From Comamonas halotolerans (lineage in GTDB: Bacteria > Pseudomonadota > Gammaproteobacteria > Burkholderiales > Burkholderiaceae_C), in NCBI RefSeq assembly GCF_030162935.1, contig NZ_JASAUZ010000005.1:1-64000 (forward strand): a DNA stretch of 64,000 nucleotides. Direction: 5' to 3'. The position numbers and the translations under genes are program-made. How positions within the stretch are numbered: the stretch's first letter is position 1; each line of letters opens with the position of its first letter. The notes beneath the pieces were generated by a model. The model made no database searches, was not told the origin of the DNA, and worked only from the letters and a program-made list of their open reading frames with translations. Shown here one piece after another: positions 1 through 8,194 of the stretch.

Positions 1-137
1 GCAGAGGTGGATAGAGGAATCTGGAGCAGAAGTTGCTGCCCCAGTTCTTTGCTCACAGATCGTCTTGCCATGAGGGCACGAAGCACAAACGCTTGTGCAT
101 GTCTCAACGCAAGGTGGTGTTAGCAACTCTCAATTCG
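1..137 (-). mobile_element. Left partial IS5-family element (5' end of transposase), cut by window edge
   Basis: Read on the minus strand, an ATG at about position 74 opens a frame beginning MARRSVSKELGQQ, which resembles the N-terminus of IS5-family DDE transposases. The frame runs off the left window edge, so whether this copy is complete cannot be judged. Bases 3-98 are repeated in inverted orientation at 2374-2469, and weaker similarity continues over 99-137. The element's left end therefore points toward the halogenase gene. The family call rests mainly on the longer right-hand copy. Confidence 0.6.
3..98. repeat. Left arm of a 96-bp inverted repeat
   Basis: Base n in this arm pairs with base 2472-n in the right arm at 2374-2469. 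I found one mismatch in 96 positions (base 90 against 2382). The arms are about 2.28 kb apart and flank the halogenase gene. Confidence 0.9.
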
Positions 138-279
138 ATGTATTCAACAACTACGATATGAGAGGGCCATGAGACGTAGCGCAAAAATATGAGTAGCAAG
201 AATGACTGCGGGATGAAACGCAAGGGTAGGAGCGCGGCGCGCCACGCAGTCGTGAAGCGCCTAGGCGCGGGCCCTCAAA

Positions 280-1779
280 TCACAGCTCTGTTCTTCCTTG
301 AAAATGGCGCAGGGCTTTATCTAAAACTTCGCGTTTTTCTCGACTCAGTCTCATCAGGTCATTGACTGCGGCTTTAGAATTCAGTATCCCTAGTGGCGCA
401 GCGACTAGCATCCAGTTAATCACATGGAAAATGCCATGCCAGCCATGCAAAACGTAACTATTTACGTCGACCAGGCGTGGAGAACGTAGCTGGACCACCT
501 CGCGAAAAGCTCGGTAGCTTTCTGGATATGGTGCTTTCGAAGCATCTTGCCAAAAGCTCGTGTCAGCGCGAGTCGTATCGTAGTGCATGCGCAAAAAGTC
601 ACGGATACCATACCAAGACTGAAGATTAGCGTCATTAAAATCACGCACTGCATTATCTGAAATAATGCCTTGGCTCAGCATAAGTACTCGACAAAAATTC
701 CGCACAACTTCTACCATCTGAGCAATCGATGTTGCCTCTAAAGGCTCAACAAACCCAGCTGCCAAGCCAATTGTTAAAGTGTTTTTTACCAATATTTCTT
801 CATGGCATCCTGGGTCAAACTTAATAATTTTCTGTATATCAACATCAAAGCCTAGATATGCTTTAACTTCTTTTTGTGCATTTTCATCACTTATGTGTTT
901 GCTGCTGTAAACATATCCAGCTCCAACGCGGTCAACTAAAGGGATTTGCCACATCCATCCGTTATTCAGCGCAATAGCTCGGCTGACCAAGTATGGATTT
1001 TTCTTTGGGTGCGGCATGTAAAAAGGGATGGCTCGATCAAGAATCAAATATTGCTTGAATGATTGCCATTGCGATGGGACAGCTTTACCGATTATTTTTC
1101 GTGCAAGACCACTGGCATCAATGATGAAGTCAAGATCTATTTCATCATTATTTTCTGTGATCAGCTTTGTTACATTTCCTTGACTGTCTGTAATTACTTG
1201 ATCGACCAATACATCGCGGTGAGTTATATTACGCGATAGAGCAACTTTTTTTAAAAAGCTAGCGGCTTTGTAGCTGTCGAAGTGTAAGGAGTCAATAATG
1301 TCGGCTTGGCCTTTCGCTAGCGCTGAATCGGCATCTGCTTGCGTTGCATTTTTTTCGACTAAGTCTATTCCTCTAACATATTTATCTAATCCAATTCCTT
1401 GCTGCATTAAGGCTGAAAAAAATGGGAAATATCCATTTTCATTCCATTTTAAAGCTTCACTATCAGAAGACATGAAAGGGTGATAGAACTTGTCATTTTC
1501 AAACCCTGTTCGCCATCCCTCATAACAAAAACCCCATTTATGGGTTGCATTGGTGAACTCTTTAAATTCTGATAGATTGATATTAACGTATTTCAAGGCG
1601 GATATAAAATTAAGCAATCCCCCTTCGCCAACGCCTATAATTCCAATTTTTGAAGATTCAATAACAAGAATTTCAACATTTTTACTGAAAATCTGACGTA
1701 AAGCCAGTGCTGCGTACCAGCCTGCTGTACCTCCGCCTAGTATAACAATACGCTTGGCATTTTGTAAATTTATTGCCAT
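280..1779 (-). CDS. FAD-dependent tryptophan-halogenase family protein
   Basis: This 499-aa protein belongs to the flavin-dependent halogenase family, which uses reduced FAD, O2 and halide to halogenate an aromatic substrate. Visible marks are the FAD-binding GGGTAGW at residues 15-21, the diagnostic WxWxIP as WMWQIP at 275-280, a lysine at 81 in the position of the catalytic lysine (K79 in PrnA), and AGFVEPLEATSI around 341-352, which holds the glutamate matching PrnA E346. The usual GEATVP-type segment after the second glycine motif reads GVGEGG (49-54), so the substrate site may differ. No flavin reductase or biosynthetic partner is adjacent. The gene is visibly AT-richer than its surroundings and lies between inverted transposase fragments, which suggests acquisition by transfer. 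The substrate cannot be named. Confidence 0.88.
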   Translation of the reverse strand: MAINLQNAKRIVILGGGTAGWYAALALRQIFSKNVEILVIESSKIGIIGVGEGGLLNFISALKYVNINLSEFKEFTNATHKWGFCYEGWRTGFENDKFYHPFMSSDSEALKWNENGYFPFFSALMQQGIGLDKYVRGIDLVEKNATQADADSALAKGQADIIDSLHFDSYKAASFLKKVALSRNITHRDVLVDQVITDSQGNVTKLITENNDEIDLDFIIDASGLARKIIGKAVPSQWQSFKQYLILDRAIPFYMPHPKKNPYLVSRAIALNNGWMWQIPLVDRVGAGYVYSSKHISDENAQKEVKAYLGFDVDIQKIIKFDPGCHEEILVKNTLTIGLAAGFVEPLEATSIAQMVEVVRNFCRVLMLSQGIISDNAVRDFNDANLQSWYGIRDFLRMHYDTTRADTSFWQDASKAPYPESYRAFREVVQLRSPRLVDVNSYVLHGWHGIFHVINWMLVAAPLGILNSKAAVNDLMRLSREKREVLDKALRHFQGRTEL

Positions 1780-2334
1780 GATGATCCCTGTGAAATGCTT
1801 TGAAAGTTTGAATATAAAATCTAAGAGCTAAGATTTTTAATGTCGATAAAACACTTTTGCTGACTGGTTGAATTTAGTTATTAGCAAATGACTTGTTGAG
1901 GTCTTTTGCTCAATTATTTTTTCATGCGTCTGTTTTATGGCTTCTTTTTTAGATTCGCAGCTATATGAATTCTGATGGACTATCTATCCTTATCAATAAA
2001 GCTCACTTGGCTGCATGTTTTAATGCTTGTCTTTATTTATGGTTTTTTTGTTTTATTAACTTGTGAGCAAGATAGCAAGACTCTATCGCCCTTAAGGGAA
2101 AAGATGGAGTTCTTCCGAAAAATCTTGAAGTTTTTGGTTGAAAAATCGCTTCTCTTTCTTTAACAGTTACTTGAGACCTGACAACCACGTTTGTACGCTC
2201 ATCTCAGCAGCCTAAGCATTGATAGCGTTGGCGAATGTGGATTTAACTGGTCAATACAGCACAATGAGCGCCTTTGATGCAAGGAGTTTTGGTTTAAATC
2301 AAGGGTTGGTGATTTGCTGCAACAAAATTCAGAA
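1780..2334. other. AT-rich intergenic region upstream of the halogenase
   Basis: About 550 bp with no convincing gene. It must carry the halogenase promoter, read leftward, but I could not pick a confident -35/-10 pair. A 62-codon open frame at 1975-2163 (+) has a hydrophobic stretch, no ribosome-binding site and no recognisable family. I treat it as chance. Confidence 0.5.
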
Positions 2335-2640
2335 GGCCTTATGAGTTGCTGACAAAAACTTGCTTTGAGATCGGCACAAGCCTTTGTGCTTCGTGCCCTC
2401 ATGGCAAGACGATCTGTGAGCAAAGAACTGGGGCAGCAACTTCTGCTCCAGATTCCTCTATCCACCTCTTCTGCCAAAGGTGGCGTGCGCAAGTGATGCT
2501 TGAGCGAGAGACTGCTCTCCATGGAGTCTTGTATGTGCTGCAAACAGGCATTGCGTGGGAGCGCTAACTTCAGCCTTGGTCTACGGCAGTGGCATGACAT
2601 GCTTGCGACGTCTACGCGACTAGCTGGGTTGTCGAGTGCA
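2335..2640 (+). mobile_element. Right remnant of an IS5-family transposase gene, frameshifted
   Basis: Three reading frames must be joined to follow the protein. An ATG at 2401 gives MARRSVSKELGQQ; another frame near 2505-2565 gives ALHGVLYVLQTGIAWE; a third at 2582-2620 gives YGSGMTCLRRLRD followed by a stop where the family has tryptophan. These blocks match the order found in IS5-group transposases (LTGILYVLxTGIxWE, then GSGMTCWRRLRDW). The catalytic DDE region is absent, and the element fades before the phaM region. The copy is therefore dead. Confidence 0.75.
2374..2469. repeat. Right arm of a 96-bp inverted repeat
   Basis: Near-perfect inverse of bases 3-98. It covers the 5' untranslated end and first codons of the decayed IS5-type transposase. 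Confidence 0.9.
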
Positions 2641-2846
2641 CGCACGGCTGGTTTGCTGCCTTGGGAAAGGTGTGCGACCAGTTGGAACGCTGCTTAGGTC
2701 TATGCTTAACTTTACCCAAATTGGCACCAGCAATCATCTGCGCACGCTTCATGGATAGGTCGTTCCAGCGGTTCTTGGATGCAATGGGCCATGCCTTCAT
2801 CATGTTGTGACGTGCGGCTGCTTGTGCATTAAGCTAACGAGTCAGC

Positions 2847-2875
2847 AGCCCGGTCATCGCGGTGTCCGGGCTTTT
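2847..2875 (+). terminator. Terminator-like hairpin upstream of phaM
   Basis: AGCCCGG (2847-2853) pairs with CCGGGCT (2866-2872) across a 12-nt loop and is followed by T residues. It sits only about 30 nt before the phaM start. It may be the terminator of a gene lost when the island inserted, or a leader structure. Confidence 0.45.
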
Positions 2876-2903
2876 CATTGGCATTGACGGTACAGGTGTG
2901 GGT

Positions 2904-3752
2904 ATGAGTGATTCATCCGCTTTCGGCTTTGGCAAGTTCATTCCGGGATTTGACTTTTTGCAAAATCTTGGCAAGGCGGGGACACAGTCAGCAGGGCTGC
3001 CGTCCTTCTCGCACTGGATTGCACCCACAGTGAGTGTGGAAGAGATCGACAAGCGTATTGAAGAGCTTAAGGCGGTGCAGTTCTGGCTGGAGCAAAACAG
3101 CAAAGCACTGGCTGCCACGGTGCAGGCTCTGGAAGTGCAGAAGATGACGCTATCCACCCTCAAGGGCATGAACGTCAATCTCAGTGAATTGGCCAAGGCC
3201 TTCCCATTTGCATCAGCCACGGTCGCTACGCCTGCAGGAGCCGCTGGTAATTTGTCTGATTGGCCCATGTCTGCGGCAGCTCAGGCTGCACCTTTCTCCG
3301 AGCATGAAAGACCTGCTGCACCTGCTCAACCCGAGTCTTCTGCTTCAGCTGGAGCAGAAGCTCAGCCTGACGCTACGCAGGCTGCGAGCATGGCGACTGC
3401 GATGCAGTGGTGGGGCGCGTTGACGCAGCAGTTTCAGCAGATCGCTCAACAAGCGCTGCAAGACCCTGCACAGCAGCAAGCCATGTTTAAAGCGACACAG
3501 ATGTCGACGGAATTTGCGCAAGCTGCGGTGAAAACCGCAAGCGAAATGGTGCGCCAGGCGGTGGAGAAATCACCGGTTGCCAGAACTTCTGAGGTTGAGG
3601 CCAAGACGCCTCGCGGCGCTGCGGCAACACGCAAGCCGGCTGCGAAGAAAGCGTCAGCGCGCAAGACAGACGCAAAACAAAAAACAGCGCCAGCCAGCAA
3701 GGCCAGCGCCAAGCCAACACCTGCGCGCCCTGCAAGCAAGCGCACGCGTTGA
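2904..3752 (+). CDS. phaM: PhaM-type polyhydroxybutyrate granule-associated protein
   Basis: In Ralstonia, PhaM activates PHB synthase PhaC and tethers PHB granules to the nucleoid through a basic C-terminal tail. This 282-aa protein has the family N-terminal half (residues about 1-100: FGFGKFIPGFDFLQNL, SVEEIDKRIEELKAVQFWLE), an Ala/Gln-rich middle, and a C-terminal tail from about residue 230 rich in Lys, Ala and Pro like the PAKKA-type repeats. The frame is open further upstream to 2862, but the family start MSDSSAFGF at 2904 is preferred. The gene stands alone; its promoter would lie in the disturbed region next to the IS remnant. Confidence 0.85.
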   Translation: MSDSSAFGFGKFIPGFDFLQNLGKAGTQSAGLPSFSHWIAPTVSVEEIDKRIEELKAVQFWLEQNSKALAATVQALEVQKMTLSTLKGMNVNLSELAKAFPFASATVATPAGAAGNLSDWPMSAAAQAAPFSEHERPAAPAQPESSASAGAEAQPDATQAASMATAMQWWGALTQQFQQIAQQALQDPAQQQAMFKATQMSTEFAQAAVKTASEMVRQAVEKSPVARTSEVEAKTPRGAAATRKPAAKKASARKTDAKQKTAPASKASAKPTPARPASKRTR

Positions 3753-3780
3753 ATGCTGTGTTGCGGTGTTTGCGTAGCGG

Positions 3781-4624
3781 CTAATCGGCGTCGGAATCGC
3801 CTTTGAATGCGGGCCTGCTCCCTGGGCGTCGCAGGGCCGTGAAGACAGAAAACTCCAAGCTGCGCATGGCCGGCACCAGGGTGTAGCCCTCGCGCTGGGC
3901 AGGGTCGGTTTTTTGATCCTGCTGGTGTTGCTGTGAAAAGTCATGGGCCAGCCGCTGGATGCGCTCGACAAAGCTGGGTGCCAAATGGCGGGCGATGTGG
4001 CCATGGACCATCAGCATGCCTTTGCCGGGTTGGTCGAAGGCACCACCAAAGTAATCGAGCACCGCATTCTCTCGAAAGTAAGCCATGACAGGACCATGCG
4101 GGTGCCAGCGAAAGGTTTTGGCCAAGCGCAGGCGATAACGATTTCCCGGGCGTAGTTCAATGATGCCGATGCGGTCAAGCTGCGTCAGATAAGCCACGCC
4201 TTCAGGCATCTAAGATGCGGTAGGTGCTGGTGATTTAGGGCAGTGTCCATTGGCCGAGGACGCGGATGGCCATCAGCAGCAGCTTGCGATCCGTCGCCAC
4301 GGCGGTTTCCTGCTCCAGGGTCATTTGCTGAAGCTGTGGCGGGCGATCAGCCACTCGACGTGCCAGATCGACGAAGTCCAGGCGCAGGATGCGAGACAGG
4401 GGCATATCGCATTTGTCGAACATGCGCTTGAGGCTGGATTCCGTGAGATTCAACATGGGCGCCAGATCTGCGAAGGTGTTATGGGCGGTTTTGAGCTCTT
4501 TTTTCAAGGCGAGGACAAGGTCGGTAGTCGTCCTCGTGGTCTGATTATGTGATGGAAATGACGTGCAGCATTGGTGTAACAGAGTGCTTCGCCTGTCGTG
4601 CAATGACCGTATATCGAAGATCAT
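3781..4624 (-). pseudogene. Broken helix-turn-helix (Cro/CI-type-like) transcriptional regulator
   Basis: Two adjacent minus-strand frames together form one regulator of about 250 aa. The N-terminal part (DLVLALKKELK, then LTESSLKRMFDK as HTH recognition helix) ends at VLGQWTLP followed by TAA. The C-terminal part resumes with GVAYLTQLDRIGIIELRPGN. Two lesions are visible: an in-frame TAA near 4233, and a one-base shift near 4207 where GCC TGA AGG would read Asp-Ala-Glu-Gly if one C were removed. A likely original start (codon at 4535-4537) reads ACG instead of ATG. The family assignment is from recall of similar betaproteobacterial regulators. Sequencing error could explain one lesion but hardly all three. 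Confidence 0.7.
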
Positions 4625-4740
4625 TCAGCGCGTTGCCAGACGCTGTGAGATTGTGATGTAGACGAGGCTGCTTGCGAGCGACGTGGATTGCTTGCGCCAC
4701 AGGTGTTTGAGGTAATAAGAACTAACAAAGAGGAGCGGGT

Positions 4741-6711
4741 ATGAGGCAAGGTACAGGGCAAGAGGGCTTACATCCCGTGCGCAAGCATCCGAATCAGTTT
4801 GCATTGCTCAGGCAGCGGCGTTTTGCGCCGTTCTTTTGGACACAGTTTGCAGGCGCAGCCAATGACAATCTGTTCAAGTTTGCCTTTACGGTCATGGTCA
4901 CCTACCAGCTCAACGTGTCTTGGCTGCCGCCGTCGATGGCGGGACTGGTGATCGGTGCATTGTTCATCCTGCCTTTTCTCTTGTTCTCCGCCACATCGGG
5001 GCAGTTGACGGACAAGTGGGAGAAGACGCGCATGTTCCGCCTGGTGAAGAACCTGGAGATCGCCATCATGCTGCTGGCTGCATGGGGCTTCATGGTGGCT
5101 CATGTACCGCTGTTGCTGGCCTGCGTGTTCATGATGGGACTTCACTCGACCTTGTTCGGTCCCGCGAAGTTTGCCTATCTGCCCCAGGTGTTGAATGAGC
5201 GCGAGATTACAGGCGGTAACGGCATGGTTGAGATGGGGACGTTCGTGGCCATCCTGCTGGGCAATGTGGCCGGAGGTTTGCTGGTGGCTGTGCCCGAGGT
5301 GGGGCACCGTGATGTGGCGATTGTCTGCGTGGGCCTGGCCATAGTGGGGCGTCTTTGTGCCCAAGCCATTCCACCAGCACCTGCTACCGATCCAGAGCTG
5401 GTGATCAACTGGAATCCCTTTACTGAAACCTGGCGCAATCTGCAATTGGCCAGACAGCAGCAGGTGGTGTTTCGCTCTTTGCTGGGTATCAGCTGGATGT
5501 GGTTCTTCGGCGCGGTCTTCCTCAGCCAGTTCCCCAGCTTCGCCAAGGAAGTGCTGTATGGCGATGAGCGCGTGGCCTCCTTGCTGCTGGTGGTGTTTTC
5601 TGTGGGCGTGGGGGTTGGGGCTTTGCTGTGCGAAAGCTTCAGCCGCCGCCATGTGGAAATTGGTCTGGTGCCGCTGGGCGCGATCGGCATGACGGTGTTT
5701 GCCGTGGATCTGTACTTTGCCTCCAGACATTTGCCCGCTACAGAAGTGATGGGCCTGTCAGCCTTTCTGGCGCAGCCTGCGCATTGGCGGGTCATGTCCG
5801 ATCTGGGCTTGCTGGCCTTGTCTGCAGGGGTGTACAGCGTGCCCATGTATGCGCTGATTCAAATGCGCAGCCAGCCCACGCACCGGGCTCGCATCATTGC
5901 CGCCAACAACATCCTGAACGCCTTGTTCATGATTGCCTCTGCGGTGCTCGCGGGTGGGTTGCTGGCCGCAGGTTGCAGCTTGCCGCAGGTGTTTCTGATT
6001 ACCGGCATCGCCAATGCAGTTGTGGCGATGTATGTGTTTTTGCTGGTGCCCGAGTATTTGCTGCGCTTTGTGGCTTGGGTGCTGACGCATCTCATCTATC
6101 GCTTCAAGGTTCGTGGGGAACACCACATTCCCACGCAAGGAGCTGCATTGCTGGTGTGCAATCATGTGAGTTTCGTGGATGCCATCTTGTTGATGGCGGC
6201 CAGCCCCCGACCTGTTTACTTTGTCATGGACCACCGTATCTTTGAACAACCAGTGCTGGGGTGGCTGTTCCGGCTGGCTAAGGCGATCCCGATTGCTTCA
6301 CCCAAAGAAGATATGGCGGTCTATGAGGCCGCGTTTGCTCGCGCTGCGCAAGTGCTACGAGAAGGCGATGTGCTGGCGATTTTTCCGGAAGGTGCCATCA
6401 CGGGTGACGGTGCAATCAAGCCGTTTAAAGGTGGGGTTATGAAAATCTTGCAGCAAGCCCAGTCTGAGGGCCTGCAAGTACCGGTCATCCCGATGGCATT
6501 GCAGGGCTTGTGGGGCTCTTTCTTCAGTCGTGTGGAAAAGCGCAATGGTCACCCCACTGCCATGGTGAAGCCGCTACGCCGGGGATGGTTGAACCGTGTG
6601 AATCTGGTGGTGGGACACAGCTTGCCAAGTACAGGTTTCACCCTGGGGGTGTTGCAGGAGCGTGTAGGGGAACTTTTTAGTGAATCAAATAAAACATCCG
6701 AAGAAAAGTAG
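4741..6711 (+). CDS. MFS transporter fused to PlsC-type 1-acylglycerol-3-phosphate acyltransferase
   Basis: A 656-aa two-domain inner-membrane protein. Residues about 15-430 form a 12-helix major facilitator domain like the lysophospholipid flippase LplT (early motif TQFAGAANDNLFKF). Residues about 440-650 form a PlsC/LPLAT domain with the catalytic HxxxxD box at H475-D480 (NHVSFVD) and the FPEG substrate box at 548-551. The likely role is to flip lysophospholipids inward and reacylate them, as LplT and Aas do in E. coli. Here there is no AMP-binding acyl-ACP synthetase domain, so the acyl donor must come from elsewhere. AGGAG five bases before the ATG at 4741 fixes the start. It is a single gene with a 135-bp gap to the next. 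Confidence 0.85.
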   Translation: MRQGTGQEGLHPVRKHPNQFALLRQRRFAPFFWTQFAGAANDNLFKFAFTVMVTYQLNVSWLPPSMAGLVIGALFILPFLLFSATSGQLTDKWEKTRMFRLVKNLEIAIMLLAAWGFMVAHVPLLLACVFMMGLHSTLFGPAKFAYLPQVLNEREITGGNGMVEMGTFVAILLGNVAGGLLVAVPEVGHRDVAIVCVGLAIVGRLCAQAIPPAPATDPELVINWNPFTETWRNLQLARQQQVVFRSLLGISWMWFFGAVFLSQFPSFAKEVLYGDERVASLLLVVFSVGVGVGALLCESFSRRHVEIGLVPLGAIGMTVFAVDLYFASRHLPATEVMGLSAFLAQPAHWRVMSDLGLLALSAGVYSVPMYALIQMRSQPTHRARIIAANNILNALFMIASAVLAGGLLAAGCSLPQVFLITGIANAVVAMYVFLLVPEYLLRFVAWVLTHLIYRFKVRGEHHIPTQGAALLVCNHVSFVDAILLMAASPRPVYFVMDHRIFEQPVLGWLFRLAKAIPIASPKEDMAVYEAAFARAAQVLREGDVLAIFPEGAITGDGAIKPFKGGVMKILQQAQSEGLQVPVIPMALQGLWGSFFSRVEKRNGHPTAMVKPLRRGWLNRVNLVVGHSLPSTGFTLGVLQERVGELFSESNKTSEEK

Positions 6712-6845
6712 CGAAATTTGATGCTTTTCATGGCATGTGAAAACACGTCACAGAAAAACAGGGGCGTTCTCAGCGATGCTGGCGATGATGCGCACCAGCC
6801 GTGCAGACACGGCCTCAACAACACAACTTGGGGAGAGTCTTTTTC

Positions 6846-7313
6846 ATGTCGATGCATTCTGTATTCCGCCCCGTTCAACGCACGCTCATGACCGTGGGCC
6901 TGGCTTGCACACTGTGGGGCGCCAGCACCATGGCACAGGCGCAGAGCCAGACATCTGCGGCCCTGTCGGTCATGCCGGTGGTGTCGGCGGCCATGGTCGG
7001 TGCATCCGTGGATGGCTCGGAAGGTGCAGTGGCAATGCCACTCCTGCTTTCAGCAGCTGTGACGGAGCCGGTGGTTGAGGCGCTTTCAGCCTCCGCCGAT
7101 GGAGTGAGTGATGTCACCAGACGCGCCGCTGATGGCGTATCAGTGTCACAGGAGGTTTCCGGCACTGCCGTAGGATCGGCTTCGCTGGCGGTAGGGACGG
7201 TGATTGAAGCAAGTGCCAAGGGGACGGGGGTACTGCTGGCGGCTTCGGGCGAAGTCCTTGCCTTTATCCCCAATGCCGTGGGGTCAGCCCTGCTGCACAA
7301 CGAACTTCTGTGA
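6846..7313 (+). CDS. Small secreted Ala/Val/Ser-rich protein of unknown function
   Basis: A protein of about 155 aa. The ATG at 6846 follows a GGGGAGAG ribosome-binding site; the open frame upstream to 6801 is not needed. A signal peptide is clear: a basic N-terminus, a hydrophobic core (LMTVGLACTLWGA), and an AQA cleavage site near residue 33. The mature part is low-complexity, rich in Ala, Val, Ser and Gly, with no Cys and no recognised domain. The stop overlaps the GTG start candidate of the DUF2145 gene (GTGA), suggesting translational coupling and a joint envelope function. I do not recognise the family. Confidence 0.75.
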   Translation: MSMHSVFRPVQRTLMTVGLACTLWGASTMAQAQSQTSAALSVMPVVSAAMVGASVDGSEGAVAMPLLLSAAVTEPVVEALSASADGVSDVTRRAADGVSVSQEVSGTAVGSASLAVGTVIEASAKGTGVLLAASGEVLAFIPNAVGSALLHNELL

Positions 7314-8140
7314 GCCTGTCAATGAAAAATCTTGTACGCATACGACGCGTCGCCTATTGCCTGGCAGCAGGCTGCGTCATTGCTGCGGGTATGCAGCCGG
7401 CTTATGCAGGCCGTAGCTGTGAGGCCAAAGTCTTGCATGTGGATACCTTTCAACAAGGCATGGATCTAGCACATCGCACGACTCAGGCGCTGGATGCACA
7501 GCACGCGCAACATGGCACCAAAGTAGTGTTGCTGGCACGAGCCGGTCAGGGCTTGAGCCGCTATGGGTTGAAGTACTCGCATTTGGGCTGGGCTTATGAG
7601 AAGCCCCTGGGGCCCTGGTGTGTGGCGCACCAGCTCAACGAATGCGGCACAGTGCAAGGGCACATTGATAGGCAGTGGTTGGGAGAGTTTTTTCTGGATG
7701 ACCTGTGGCGTCCTGTGGCCGCAGTGCAGGTGCCGAATCCGCAGCTGCAGCAAGCCCTGTGGACCTTTCTGACGCAATCCGATACGGTGTTCCGTATGCA
7801 GCACAAGCCCTACAGCATGGTGAGCTATGCAGGGAGTCAGCATTATCAACAGTCCAATCAGTGGGCCATCGAAAGCTTGGCGGCTGCCATGGAAACAGTG
7901 GAAATACAACGCCGGGAGCAGGCTCCAGCCTGGCTCCAATTCAAGGGCTACGAGCCTAGCGCATTGACAGTGCGTTCCTGGACCCGCTTGGGCGGCAGGA
8001 TCACGGCAGCCAATATTGCATTTGATGACCACCCAAACGAAAAGCGCTTTGCAAGCCGTATCGAGACAGTGACGGTCGATTCGGTGAGTCAGTGGCTGCA
8101 GCGCAAGGGCATGGCGGATGCATTGTTTACGATTGAATGA
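7310..8140 (+). CDS. DUF2145 family exported protein
   Basis: A protein of about 276 aa with an N-terminal signal peptide (CLAAGCVIAAGMQPAYA, cleavage around residue 34) followed by the DUF2145 domain over nearly the whole mature chain (KVVLLARAGQGLSRYGLKYSHLGWAY near the start, HKPYSMVSYAGSQHYQQSNQW in the middle). Arg-Ala-Gly...His-Leu-Gly and Asn-Gln-Trp blocks resemble papain-fold amidase-like families, but no catalytic triad can be assigned with confidence. The start is either GTG at 7310, overlapping the previous stop, or ATG at 7322; neither has a strong ribosome-binding site. Function unknown, probably periplasmic. Confidence 0.78.
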   Translation: MSLSMKNLVRIRRVAYCLAAGCVIAAGMQPAYAGRSCEAKVLHVDTFQQGMDLAHRTTQALDAQHAQHGTKVVLLARAGQGLSRYGLKYSHLGWAYEKPLGPWCVAHQLNECGTVQGHIDRQWLGEFFLDDLWRPVAAVQVPNPQLQQALWTFLTQSDTVFRMQHKPYSMVSYAGSQHYQQSNQWAIESLAAAMETVEIQRREQAPAWLQFKGYEPSALTVRSWTRLGGRITAANIAFDDHPNEKRFASRIETVTVDSVSQWLQRKGMADALFTIE

Positions 8141-8194
8141 GTCCATGGCTCGTCTTGATGAACAGCAGATATTCTTTGGTAAGGAGTGAATGCG

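Noticed and set aside
1975-2163. 62-aa open frame with a hydrophobic stretch upstream of the halogenase
   Set aside because: It has no ribosome-binding site and no family match, and it lies in AT-rich DNA where chance hydrophobic frames are common.
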